Of a DNA stretch of 64,000 nt, positions 1 to 6,757 are shown piece after piece. Within the stretch, counting starts at the first letter, position 1; every line of letters starts with the position of its first letter. This DNA is from VRUE01 sp963704515 (GTDB lineage Bacteria; Actinomycetota; Thermoleophilia; Solirubrobacterales; 70-9). The stretch is from positions 2,418,001 to 2,482,000 of the forward strand of contig OY969913.1 in assembly GCA_963704515.1 (NCBI GenBank), in the 5' to 3' direction. Below the pieces are notes generated by a model. It was not told the origin of the DNA and did not search any database. It worked only from the letters and a program-made list of their open reading frames with translations. A program made the translations under genes and the position numbers.

Positions 1-2102
1 AGGACGACCGTGCGGTCAGTCGGGCTCACCTCGGCCACCGTCCAGCGCTCGCGGTTGTAGATGTCGAGTGCGCGGTCGTTGACGCGGGTGATGACCTGAT
101 CGCCAGCGGCGAAGGCGTTGCCGCCGACCTCGATCTCCTTGGCCCCGACCCTCCCCCGCTCTCGCATCACGGCGCGCGCCAGCTCGTTCAACTTCTCCAC
201 GTCGGCATTTCGCTTCGCGACCATCAAAGCGTCCTCGCCGCCGGCGAATGCCTCCTGCCAGTCGCGGACCATCGCCTCGCGCCGGGCCTCGGCATTGGGG
301 GCGACGATCACCCGCTCCTCCGAGCGGTAGAGCGAAAGCGCCTCGCGGCCCTCTCCATCGCGAATGCGCTTCGCCGCTTCGCGGTCGGTCTCGTGATGGT
401 GTCGGATCACCTGATCGAGGTAGATCGGCTCGGTGCGCTCGGCGAGCGCCCCGAACAACCCGCCCGCCTCGATCTCGCCGAGCTGCTGAGGATCGCCGAC
501 CAGGACGAGCTTCGCGCCCGCATCGTCGGCGTGGGCGATCAAGCGGGCGAGGGTGGCGGAGTCCACCATCCCGGCCTCATCGACCAGGAGAACCGAGCCG
601 TCAGCCAATCCCTCGGTGCCAGCGCGCGCCGCGCGGTCAAGCTCGCCGAGCAGGCTGGCGATGCTGGTAGCCGATAGGCCCTCGGAACGCATGACATTGG
701 CAGCGCGCCAGGTGGGAGCCGCAGCCCGCAGCTCGATCCCCGCCTGCGCCCAGCCTTCGGCCGCCGCCACGATAGCGTAGGTCTTGCCGGTCCCAGCCTC
801 GCCGATCACGACCGTCACTCCCTCGGCGCTGGAAAGCAGGCGGCGCACCATCTCGCGCTGATCGGCCTTCAGCGTGGGACGCGAGCGGATCACCCGAGCC
901 GCGATCAACTCGCCCGCAGGCGGAACGCCCTGCGAGCGCATCCGCTCGGCGGTGGCGAGGGCCTTGCGCTCAAGCTCCCAGATTCGTCGCGTCGTGAAGC
1001 GCGGTTCCTTCGTCCCCTCCGAGATCGGCAGGACCGCATCGCTGACGAGGAACGCATCGGCGGTGCGCTCGATCTCCGCCGCCTCGCCTCCGTGTTGAAG
1101 CAAACCAGCAACGGCCTGGATCACGTCGCGGCGGTCGAAGTGCGACACCCCCTCGGTGACGGCGAGGTCGAGCTGCTCGACGGTCAAGGCCGGGGGATCG
1201 GGAGTGCGTTCGCCGATCCATACCGTCGAGAGGTCAAGGCCGATCCCCTCGGCCTGCTCTCGCCAACGCTGCCGAAGGTCGGCGCTTCCGACTCCCCGCT
1301 CCTTCGCTTCCCGCGTAGTCAGATTGGCGATCTGGCGAGAACGTGCCGAAGCGCCGGGACCAGCGGCCTCCACGATTTCGGCCCGGCGAGTGGAGAACGC
1401 CCGTAGATGGGCGTCGTCAAAGCCGCCGATCTCGGCGATGCCGTTGCGGACCTCCCGCCAACGCGCGCCGAGGCTCTGGGTCAGCTCCTGGCGGAACTGG
1501 GCCTCGAAGATGTAGCCCGCCGTCTTCGCGTGTTCGTAGATCGCCGGGTGATAGAGGCGAGTCCACTTGCCGTCCGGTCCCTGAGTGGCGTTGGCGACAA
1601 GGGCGTGGACGTGAACCTGGGGATCGCCGTTGCGCGACGAGCGATGGCGGTAGCCAGCGGCGAGGAAGCCATTGCCCCGGACGAACTCGGCGTCGGCTCC
1701 GCGCCGCGTCCAGCAAGCCTCCCGTTGGAGATAGCCGAGCGCGGCAGCGAGAGATCGGTCGAGGGCGGCGGTCACGGCGGCGCTGGTCTCCGCGTCGCCC
1801 AAGGCCCAGAGCAGGGAGGCCGACTTGGGGACCGAGAAGGTGAGGTCGAAGCCGGGTACCGCGCCGCGCCCGCCGACGGCGCGCAGGCCCAGCGGCTCGC
1901 CGGTCGCCGGGTTGTGGCCGGTCAGCATCGCCGTCAGTTGGTCGGCCTCTACCGCGCCGTCGAGGCCCAGGTCTTTGGCGGCGTCGCCGAGCCATTGACC
2001 CTCGGCCTCGCCCTCGCCGGAGTAGTACTCCTCAGCGCCTTCGGCGACCTGGTCAAGGTAGTAACGCTCCTGTCCTATGCCGAGCTTGCCAATCGAGAGC
2101 AT
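1..2102 (-). CDS. MobF-family (TrwC/TraI-like) conjugative relaxase-helicase, partial
   Basis: The minus-strand frame is open from the ATG at 2102 to the window edge, so about 700 N-terminal residues are present and the C-terminus is missing. The N-terminus has paired tyrosines (ERYYLDQV and EEYYSG) and, near residue 165, the histidine cluster DPQVHVHALVAN of MobF relaxases. A RecD/TraA-like helicase follows, with Walker A GEAGTGKT near residue 434 and Walker B LLVDEAGMVD near 509. Enzymes of this family nick the transfer origin, stay covalently attached to the 5' end and unwind the strand for transfer. The gene reads away from the rest of the element. Its start directly follows the 36-bp motif shared with the integrase and excisionase genes, and I see no good Shine-Dalgarno. 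The family call is firm; whether the element is conjugative or only mobilisable cannot be seen here. Confidence 0.9.
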   Translation of the reverse strand, partial: MLSIGKLGIGQERYYLDQVAEGAEEYYSGEGEAEGQWLGDAAKDLGLDGAVEADQLTAMLTGHNPATGEPLGLRAVGGRGAVPGFDLTFSVPKSASLLWALGDAETSAAVTAALDRSLAAALGYLQREACWTRRGADAEFVRGNGFLAAGYRHRSSRNGDPQVHVHALVANATQGPDGKWTRLYHPAIYEHAKTAGYIFEAQFRQELTQSLGARWREVRNGIAEIGGFDDAHLRAFSTRRAEIVEAAGPGASARSRQIANLTTREAKERGVGSADLRQRWREQAEGIGLDLSTVWIGERTPDPPALTVEQLDLAVTEGVSHFDRRDVIQAVAGLLQHGGEAAEIERTADAFLVSDAVLPISEGTKEPRFTTRRIWELERKALATAERMRSQGVPPAGELIAARVIRSRPTLKADQREMVRRLLSSAEGVTVVIGEAGTGKTYAIVAAAEGWAQAGIELRAAAPTWRAANVMRSEGLSATSIASLLGELDRAARAGTEGLADGSVLLVDEAGMVDSATLARLIAHADDAGAKLVLVGDPQQLGEIEAGGLFGALAERTEPIYLDQVIRHHHETDREAAKRIRDGEGREALSLYRSEERVIVAPNAEARREAMVRDWQEAFAGGEDALMVAKRNADVEKLNELARAVMRERGRVGAKEIEVGGNAFAAGDQVITRVNDRALDIYNRERWTVAEVSPTDRTVV

Positions 2103-2138
2103 CTACCCCGTATGTCCAACGGGAGGCGCTTTTGCCCC
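2103..2138 (-). promoter_or_regulatory. Shared element motif upstream of relaxase (copy 1)
   Basis: Read on the minus strand this is GGGGCA, 13 bases, TTGGAC, then ATACGGGGTAG ending directly at the relaxase ATG. The same two boxes at identical spacing precede the excisionase (4891-4926) and integrase (6312-6347) genes. It is probably a promoter or operator of a common regulon. The short or absent leader suggests leaderless transcription, but that is inference. Confidence 0.6.
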
Positions 2139-2312
2139 GGCCAATTTCGAAATTGATAGTGCGTGAGGGGTGGTGCTGTTGCTGTTCGCGGGCGATCCGA
2201 AGTGCTAAGGATCGTCGGCGGAGGGCGAGATCGAGAGTGTGGTCCTGCGGACTCTCGGTGCGAGCGGATCTATCTATCTCTGGCTTGGTGCTTGGCGAAT
2301 AGGCTGGAGTTG
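2139..2312. other. Non-coding segment between relaxase and small HTH gene; candidate oriT
   Basis: I see no gene in this divergent region. It contains a perfect 14-bp palindrome at 2142-2155 (CAATTTCGAAATTG) and a stem-loop at 2232-2257 with arms CGAGAGT and ACTCTCG and an inner GTCC/GGAC pairing. MobF relaxases usually act on an oriT close to their own gene, so this is the best oriT candidate in view. The palindrome could equally be a repressor operator for the tandem XRE proteins encoded downstream. Confidence 0.35.
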
Positions 2313-2522
2313 ATGACGGACCCCGAGAAGCAGAAAGTCCGCGCTGCCGTGAAGCGCGCGCAGTCGAAATTCGAGCGCACCGATATTCAGCGCGAGAATG
2401 CCCGGAAGGCTCGGCGCGAAAGCTTCGAGCAGGCTCGGGGAGCTGGCCTGACGCTGCGCGAGATCGGTGAGGCGGCTGATCTGCACCTGACGCGAGTCAA
2501 GGAAATCCTCGATCAAGATTAG
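2313..2522 (+). CDS. Small helix-turn-helix protein of the integrative element
   Basis: This 69-residue protein starts at an ATG preceded by TGGAGT, a reasonable ribosome site. Residues 1-35 are highly charged (Lys/Arg/Glu rich, probably helical). Residues 38-66 (RGAGLTLREIGEAADLHLTRV) read as a helix-turn-helix of the type that scans for conserved sigma-like or resolvase HTH motifs. The open frame extends upstream to 2163 but with no usable site there. It is probably a DNA-binding accessory or regulator of the element. No closer family is recognised. Confidence 0.6.
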   Translation: MTDPEKQKVRAAVKRAQSKFERTDIQRENARKARRESFEQARGAGLTLREIGEAADLHLTRVKEILDQD

Positions 2523-2566
2523 GTAGCCCCCTAAACGCCTGATAACCTCGCGGCATCACAAAAGCA

Positions 2567-2599
2567 GCCCCCGGCGGCGCGCAAACGCCAACCGGGGGC
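2567..2599 (+). terminator. Strong leader hairpin before the 2626 gene
   Basis: Arms GCCCCCGG (2567-2574) and CCGGGGGC (2592-2599) with an inner GGCG/CGCC pairing form a stable hairpin between the small HTH gene and the next gene. There is no T-run after it. It may end the upstream transcript or act as a leader structure for the downstream operon, whose AAGGAG site follows at about 2609. Confidence 0.4.
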
Positions 2600-2625
2600 C
2601 TGACCACAAGGAGCTACTCCTCCTC

Positions 2626-2982
2626 ATGGCTAAGAAGAACCCTATGGGTCGCGGCTCCGCCGTCGCCCTCAAACTCCCCGTCGATCAGGTCCGGTTCCTG
2701 CGGGGGCTTTTCACGAGCGCTCGCGCGGGCGTCCGGCAAGAGCTGAAGGAATATCCAGACACGCTCAAAGAACCAGCCCGCCTGCGCCGCGAGGACGCCG
2801 CCTACGGGCGGCTTCTCGCGGCGCTGGACGAGTGCGTGATCGTCCCCGATGCCGACGTTCGCGTCGTCGTCGGGGACCTGGCAAAGATCATCGACGGAAG
2901 CAACGAGTACGAGCGCGTTGTTGCCGAGCACGAAGCCCTGCACGGCCTGCTCGGGCAGATCACTGGAGGCGAGAGCCGATGA
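2626..2982 (+). CDS. Uncharacterised 118-residue element protein
   Basis: The ATG follows AAGGAGCTACTCCTCCTC, so translation is well supported. The protein is soluble and mixed in charge, with a basic N-terminus (MAKKNPMGRG) and two probable helical halves around residues 20-70 and 80-115. I recognise no domain. Its stop overlaps the start of the first XRE gene by ATGA, so it heads a translationally coupled operon of regulators. A role in element maintenance or regulation is a guess from position only. Confidence 0.6.
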   Translation: MAKKNPMGRGSAVALKLPVDQVRFLRGLFTSARAGVRQELKEYPDTLKEPARLRREDAAYGRLLAALDECVIVPDADVRVVVGDLAKIIDGSNEYERVVAEHEALHGLLGQITGGESR

Positions 2983-3245
2983 TCGACTTCGCCGCCCGCT
3001 TTGGGGACAACTTGAAGCGCTGTCGCAAGCGAGCCGACCTCTCCCAGGAGGATCTGAGCCACCTCGCCTCCCTGCACCGCACTGAGGTAAGTCAACTGGA
3101 GCGGGGCTTGCGCCTTTGCCGCATCGACACCCTGGTCAAGCTGGCGGCCTCCCTCGAAGTCTCCGCTGACGATCTGCTCGACGGGATTGCCTGGACCCCC
3201 GGCAACTACCGCCCTGGCGGCTTCGTGGAGCGGGGCGAGGAATGA
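2979..3245 (+). CDS. XRE-family transcriptional regulator 1
   Basis: This is an 88-residue protein made almost entirely of one Cro/C1-type helix-turn-helix. It runs FGDNLKRCRKRADLSQEDLSH, then LHRTEVSQLERG as the recognition helix region, then the usual LVKLAASLEV...LLDGI end. Its start overlaps the upstream stop (ATGA) and its own stop overlaps the start of the next gene. It is probably a phage-like repressor of the element. It is a close paralogue of the gene that follows, so the pair arose by tandem duplication. Confidence 0.85.
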   Translation: MIDFAARFGDNLKRCRKRADLSQEDLSHLASLHRTEVSQLERGLRLCRIDTLVKLAASLEVSADDLLDGIAWTPGNYRPGGFVERGEE

Positions 3246-3532
3246 AGATCGCCGACCAGTTCGGCCGCAACCTCGCCTATAGCCGCAGGCGGGCCAAGCT
3301 CTCCCAGGAAGAGCTGGCGGTGCGGGCCTCCTTGCATCGAACGGCGGTCGGGCAGTTGGAGCGCGGCGAACGAGTCGCCCGCGTCGACACGGTGGTCAAG
3401 CTCGCCGGTTCCCTCGGCGTCTCGCCGGGCGAACTGCTCGACGGGATGGGCTGGGACCCCGGCGGTACTCGGCTTGGGCATTTCACGGCCGGAGGCGATC
3501 ATCCCTTCCAGATCGACTCGCCTGCCGAGTAG
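3242..3532 (+). CDS. XRE-family transcriptional regulator 2
   Basis: This 96-residue Cro/C1-type HTH protein matches the preceding gene along its whole length (for example KLSQEELAVRASLHRTAVGQ against DLSQEDLSHLASLHRTEVSQ). The main extra is a C-terminal tail of about 15 residues. Start and upstream stop overlap by four bases, so the two are translated together. Two paralogous repressors in one operon could form heterodimers or recognise different operators; the shared 36-bp motif near 2103, 4891 and 6312 is a possible target. Confidence 0.85.
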   Translation: MKIADQFGRNLAYSRRRAKLSQEELAVRASLHRTAVGQLERGERVARVDTVVKLAGSLGVSPGELLDGMGWDPGGTRLGHFTAGGDHPFQIDSPAE

Positions 3533-3542
3533 AATCTTCTCA

Positions 3543-3761
3543 ATGGCAACTGCGGTTAAGAAGCTCGACTTGGTGGTCGGTGAGGTCGTTGAGATCGGCG
3601 GACGGCGCTACGAGGTCGTGCCCGCCCGCGAGGGGGGCGTGACGATCGAGCCGCCGATCACCCCGATTGCCGAGCTTGATGCCGAGCGGGGAACCAAGCC
3701 CGCCTCTGTCGAGGATTTCGAGCGGCTTACGGCAAACGACCCCACCGACGGCGAGGGCTAA
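3543..3761 (+). CDS. Small antitoxin-like protein
   Basis: This is a 72-residue acidic protein starting ten bases after the XRE2 stop. Residues 8-35 (VVGEVVEIGGRRYEVVPA) could form a small beta structure. The acidic tail ends in SVEDFERLTANDPTDGEG. Size, acidity and position three bases before a gene with a RelE-like C-terminus suggest an antitoxin, but no defining DNA-binding fold is visible. Moderate confidence that it is a gene; low confidence in the role. Confidence 0.5.
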   Translation: MATAVKKLDLVVGEVVEIGGRRYEVVPAREGGVTIEPPITPIAELDAERGTKPASVEDFERLTANDPTDGEG

Positions 3762-3764
3762 TTC

Positions 3765-4169
3765 ATGCCAAAGCCTCCGGGGGGCGCTTTGCCGCGCGCT
3801 TCGGTCGAGTTCCCCCCGACCGTATGGGCGCAGGAGGTTGAACGCTACGACCCACGCTCACCCGCGCGCGCCCAAGCGGAACGCGCCCGCAGAGAGATCG
3901 AAGTCGAACGGGTACGGCTTGCGTGGAAACGCTGCGAAGCCGACGGACCCCACGGAATCAGCCTGCCGGGGTGCCGCAAGCTGTACGTCCCGCTCGGAAA
4001 GGCTGGGGCATCCGAAGCTCCGTTCGGTTTCGTGTTCCGTCTGACTCAGACGCCCGACGGCGCGTTGGCGTGGACCATGATCGCCTTCGGCGAGCGACAC
4101 CCCGACGATCACACGACCCGCACCGTCTACGAGCGGGCGCATAAGCGCCTCCACGGCCACTATCCCTAG
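3765..4169 (+). CDS. RelE/ParE-like toxin candidate
   Basis: The protein has 134 residues. After a Pro-rich start and a charged helix (residues 35-55), the C-terminal half reads GCRKLYVPLGKAG, FGFVFRLTQTP, AWTMIAFGERH and VYERAHKRLHGHYP. This order (R/K strand, central strand, G-E-R-H strand, final basic helix) resembles RelE-superfamily ribonuclease toxins. It follows the 72-residue acidic gene by three bases, which fits an antitoxin-toxin order. The fold call is by eye, so the toxin role is an inference. Confidence 0.5.
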   Translation: MPKPPGGALPRASVEFPPTVWAQEVERYDPRSPARAQAERARREIEVERVRLAWKRCEADGPHGISLPGCRKLYVPLGKAGASEAPFGFVFRLTQTPDGALAWTMIAFGERHPDDHTTRTVYERAHKRLHGHYP

Positions 4170-4178
4170 CCGTCTTCG

Positions 4179-4826
4179 TCAGAGGTTCCAGAGAATGACG
4201 CCAGCGATCAGACTCACGAGTAGCAGCAGAGAGCCGACTACCGCGAGATAGCGTGACGTTGACTTGCGCCAGACGACGAGCGCGAGGGCGAGGGCGACAA
4301 TCGAACCCAGGGAAGCGAGGAAGATGAGCCAGTACTGCCAACTTGAATGGAGATCACTGGCGCGATACCACGGAATAGTCGCGCTACTCCGCTGACAGCC
4401 GGGAGGCAGACCGACTTCGTGCAGGCTCCTCCAGACCGCAAAGCTCCTGGCTCCTGCGCTCCTGACCTGCAACTGGCCGTAGAACCAGGTCATGGGGTAT
4501 GGGCTGATCGACTCCCGAGCCCAGACGATGCATACGTGACCCTTGGCGTCAGTTCGGAAGGTCACATCCGGATCACCCGGGCCGTCGATCCGAGAATTGA
4601 AAAGAACTCGAATCCTGGCATTGCGATACGGCTTTCCATCCGGGCCAAAAAGAGCACCCTTGTAGATGCCGTTCTTGTCAGTCGACGCAGCGCAGTACGA
4701 GGTATGTCCCGAGCAAGCTGAAGCCGCACCGACGAAGTTCGCAGCGAAGGTCATCGCGGCGGCGACAAGAGCCGCAACAACGACGGCAAATATGGTCGTG
4801 CCAAGGCCACGCGTCGGAGCAGTCAT
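4179..4826 (-). CDS. Membrane-anchored protein with extracellular beta-rich domain
   Basis: This 215-residue protein has an N-terminal membrane segment (TTIFAVVVAALVAAAMTFAA, about residues 10-30). A cysteine-containing extracytoplasmic domain follows (residues 35-150), including GPDGKPYRNARIRVLF, which resembles carboxypeptidase-regulatory or Ig-like modules. Two membrane helices lie at about 165-185 and 192-213. It is transcribed opposite to its neighbours and has somewhat lower GC. No function is recognised. Such cargo membrane proteins in integrative elements can be exclusion or immunity factors, but nothing here shows that. Confidence 0.6.
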   Translation of the reverse strand: MTAPTRGLGTTIFAVVVAALVAAAMTFAANFVGAASACSGHTSYCAASTDKNGIYKGALFGPDGKPYRNARIRVLFNSRIDGPGDPDVTFRTDAKGHVCIVWARESISPYPMTWFYGQLQVRSAGARSFAVWRSLHEVGLPPGCQRSSATIPWYRASDLHSSWQYWLIFLASLGSIVALALALVVWRKSTSRYLAVVGSLLLLVSLIAGVILWNL

Positions 4827-4890
4827 GAACGCCGAAGGCTATTTGGCCGCGAGTGCCTTGTGTCGATCCACCGAAAACTGTTAAGAAGGC

Positions 4891-4926
4891 GGGGCATTCG
4901 GCCGGTTTCTTGGACGTATAGGGCAG
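4891..4926 (+). promoter_or_regulatory. Shared element motif upstream of excisionase (copy 2)
   Basis: GGGGCA (4891-4896), 13 bases, then TTGGACGTATAGGGCAG (4910-4926), seven bases before the excisionase ATG. Boxes and spacing match the copies before the relaxase and integrase genes. Because the three genes face different directions, the motif cannot be part of one transcript and is more likely a common promoter or operator. Confidence 0.6.
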
Positions 4927-4933
4927 AGAACCG

Positions 4934-5131
4934 ATGCCCGACTCCCAACTCCTCGCCGAACCGCTGCTCGATGCCAACGAGGCGGCGCGACTGCTCCATG
5001 TGCCACGCAGCACGCTTTACGAGCTGGTGCGTTCGCGAGGGCTGCCGCATGTGCGGATCGGGCGGCGGGGGCTTCGGTTCGCTCGGGCCGACCTCGCCCG
5101 GTGGATCGGTGAGAACAGCTACGGGCGCTAG
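4934..5131 (+). CDS. Excisionase / AlpA-like HTH_17 DNA-binding protein
   Basis: The 65-residue protein is a single winged MerR-like helix-turn-helix: LLDANEAARLLHVPRSTLYE, LVRSRGLPHVRIGRRGLRF, DLARWI. This is the standard excisionase pattern. It is convergent with the integrase gene and overlaps its last four bases (5128-5131), the usual int-xis arrangement. It would bind attachment-site DNA and bias the integrase to excision. Its start lies just after the shared 36-bp motif, so it is probably controlled with integrase and relaxase. Confidence 0.85.
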   Translation: MPDSQLLAEPLLDANEAARLLHVPRSTLYELVRSRGLPHVRIGRRGLRFARADLARWIGENSYGR

Positions 5132-6309
5132 GCGGGCTTGCCAACGGGGTCCGGCGTGGCGCTGTCCATGAAGGCGGCGGAGATACGGCGGGCGGCGTCC
5201 TGCCTCGGCTTGAACTGGAGGTAGCGCTGGGTCGTCGCCAAGTCCTGGTGGCCCATCCACTCCATAACCTCGCGCGAATCGGCGGTGCGGATCGCGTGGG
5301 AGCCGAAGGTGTGGCGGAGGTCGTGGAAGCGCAGCTCGCGGAGTCCGGCCTTTTTCAGCGCAGCCTTGTAGCGGTCGCGTAGCTTGTGCCCGGCGAGGTG
5401 GCCGCCCCTGGCTCCGCAGAAGACGAGATCGTCGTCGGCTCGGAACTCGTCGCGCCGTCCCAGGTTGGCGAGCGCTTGGGCGACCTCGTCGGCCATTGGC
5501 ACGGTGCGCTCCTGGCCGCTCTTGGGCGTATCGACGCGACCGTTGGTGAAGCTCTGGCGGACGTGGATCGCGCTGTTGACGAAATCCACGTCGCGCCAGC
5601 GCAGCGCCAGCAGCTCCCCCAGTCGCAGGCCCGTGAACGCGGCCGTCAGGTAAACCGTGCCGTCCTGCTTCGAGGCGGCGGCTCGGACGAGCGCCAAGAC
5701 CTCCTCGCGGGAGAACACGTCGATGTTGCCGCGCTTCGCGTGGGGGCGGCGCTCTACGTTCGCGACGGGATTCGAGGGCAGCTTGAAGCGGCGCAGTGCC
5801 CAGACGAAAAGGCCGTGGAGCACCGTCAGGTACTTGTTGACGGTGCGATCCGAAAGGTCTTCAGCGACCAGGGCATCGCGGAAGCCCTCGACCATCTCGG
5901 GCGTCACGTCCTCCAAGCGCACCTTCTCGCCGAACTTGTCGCCGAAGACCTTCTTCATCCGGTCGGTCATGTGCTCGTAGTCGATCTGCGTCGAGAGCTT
6001 GATCTTGCGGTCGCGCTTGTAGTTGAGCCAATCGTCGCAGGCGACGGCGAAGGTCGTCCCGGTGCGAACCATGCCGGGAAGCTCGCCGCGCCGGGCCTTG
6101 GCGAGCGTGTCGTCCAGCCACGCCCTCGCGGTCGTCTTCGTGAAGTAGCCAGCGGGCGGCTCCTGCTTGCGGTCGGTCCAGTGCGGGCCGATCCGCCGCT
6201 GGACCTGGCGGCCGTCCGGCAGCCGGTACTTCGCGTACCACTGCGGCCCGCGCTTGCGCTCGATCTTGAAGACGTGGCCGCTGATCGCTCTTGTCGCCTG
6301 GCGCTGCAT
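5128..6309 (-). CDS. Tyrosine recombinase (phage-type integrase)
   Basis: The 393-residue protein has an N-terminal arm-binding region (residues 1-65), a SAM-like core-binding domain (about 85-185) and a catalytic domain. The catalytic residues are Arg in FTGLRLGELLALRW, the HxxR motif HDLRHTFGSHA, His in MGHQDLATT and the tyrosine in TTQRYLQF, so the active site is complete. The gene ends against the excisionase gene and starts about 160 bp from tRNA-Glu, the likely attachment site. Starts at ATG 6309 directly after copy 3 of the shared motif. Confidence 0.93.
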   Translation of the reverse strand: MQRQATRAISGHVFKIERKRGPQWYAKYRLPDGRQVQRRIGPHWTDRKQEPPAGYFTKTTARAWLDDTLAKARRGELPGMVRTGTTFAVACDDWLNYKRDRKIKLSTQIDYEHMTDRMKKVFGDKFGEKVRLEDVTPEMVEGFRDALVAEDLSDRTVNKYLTVLHGLFVWALRRFKLPSNPVANVERRPHAKRGNIDVFSREEVLALVRAAASKQDGTVYLTAAFTGLRLGELLALRWRDVDFVNSAIHVRQSFTNGRVDTPKSGQERTVPMADEVAQALANLGRRDEFRADDDLVFCGARGGHLAGHKLRDRYKAALKKAGLRELRFHDLRHTFGSHAIRTADSREVMEWMGHQDLATTQRYLQFKPRQDAARRISAAFMDSATPDPVGKPA

Positions 6310-6311
6310 CG

Positions 6312-6347
6312 CTACCCCCTACGTCCAAAGCGGGGACGCTTTGCCCC
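6312..6347 (-). promoter_or_regulatory. Shared element motif upstream of integrase (copy 3)
   Basis: On the minus strand: GGGGCA, 13 bases, TTGGACGTAGGGGGTAG, two bases before the integrase ATG. In this copy an additional inverted repeat AAAGCG/CGCTTT spans the spacer. Matching copies lie at 2103-2138 and 4891-4926. Confidence 0.6.
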
Positions 6348-6364
6348 GCCTGCCGGAAACCTCG

Positions 6365-6408
6365 TGTCCCAGGTTTCTAGCACGACTTCGGGACATATTC
6401 TGGGACAT
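6365..6408. repeat. GGGACA repeats between integrase and tRNA-Glu (possible integrase arm sites)
   Basis: TGTCCCAG at 6365-6372 and, inverted, GGGACAT at 6390-6396 and CTGGGACAT at 6400-6408, all within 45 bp. Short repeats in direct and inverted order between an integrase gene and its tRNA target are typical of arm-type integrase or excisionase binding sites. The role is inferred from position. Confidence 0.4.
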
Positions 6409-6438
6409 GAGCCGCGACCTCAACCCGCCCCAGATACG

Positions 6439-6461
6439 AAAAAACCCCGCATTTGCGGGGC
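6439..6461 (-). terminator. Intrinsic terminator of tRNA-Glu
   Basis: On the minus strand the hairpin CCCCGC-AAAT-GCGGGG (6445-6460) is followed by six T residues (6444-6439). It lies about ten bases after the tRNA 3' end and ends its transcript. If the element integrated at the tRNA 3' end, the attachment core probably lies in or next to this stretch. Confidence 0.8.
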
Positions 6462-6471
6462 TTTCGTGAGG

Positions 6472-6544
6472 TACCGCTACGGGGATTCGAACCCCGGTTT
6501 CCGGACTGAGAATCCGGCGTCCTAGTCCCCTAGACGATAGCGGC
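6472..6544 (-). tRNA. tRNA-Glu (CTC)
   Basis: A 73-nt cloverleaf with acceptor GCCGCTA/TAGCGGT, anticodon stem-loop CCGGA-TTCTCAG-TCCGG with anticodon CTC, and T-arm CGGGG-TTCGAAT-CCCCG. No CCA is encoded. It is the probable integration target of the element at 1-6471, because the integrase gene and arm-like repeats abut its 3' end. Confidence 0.95.
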
Positions 6545-6671
6545 GAGGAGGGGGATTCTAAACAGTTGCCTCCGCGTGCATAGGGCCGCCTTGGGCGAAT
6601 GCCGGACTCGATCCGGCGCCTCCACTCGGCAGTGTCTTCGCGTCGCGAACCGCTAGATTGCGAGGGGTCAC

Positions 6672-6754
6672 GCGGGTGTGGCGGAATGGCAGACGCGCGA
6701 GCTTCAGGTGCTCGTGTCCTTCGGGACGTGGAGGTTCGACTCCTCTCACCCGCA
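6672..6754 (+). tRNA. tRNA-Leu (CAG)
   Basis: An 83-nt class II tRNA with acceptor GCGGGTG/CACCCGC, anticodon loop TTCAGGT (CAG), a long variable arm GTGTCCTTCGGGAC and T-arm GGAGG-TTCGACT-CCTCT. No CCA is encoded. It is divergent from tRNA-Glu across a 127-bp promoter region that also contains a GCCGGA/TCCGGC hairpin at 6601-6617. Confidence 0.95.
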
Positions 6755-6757
6755 CTC

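Noticed and set aside
5386..6525. Long plus-strand frame of 379 residues
   Set aside because: Exact antisense of the integrase and tRNA-Glu genes; no family motif, a GC-rich shadow frame.
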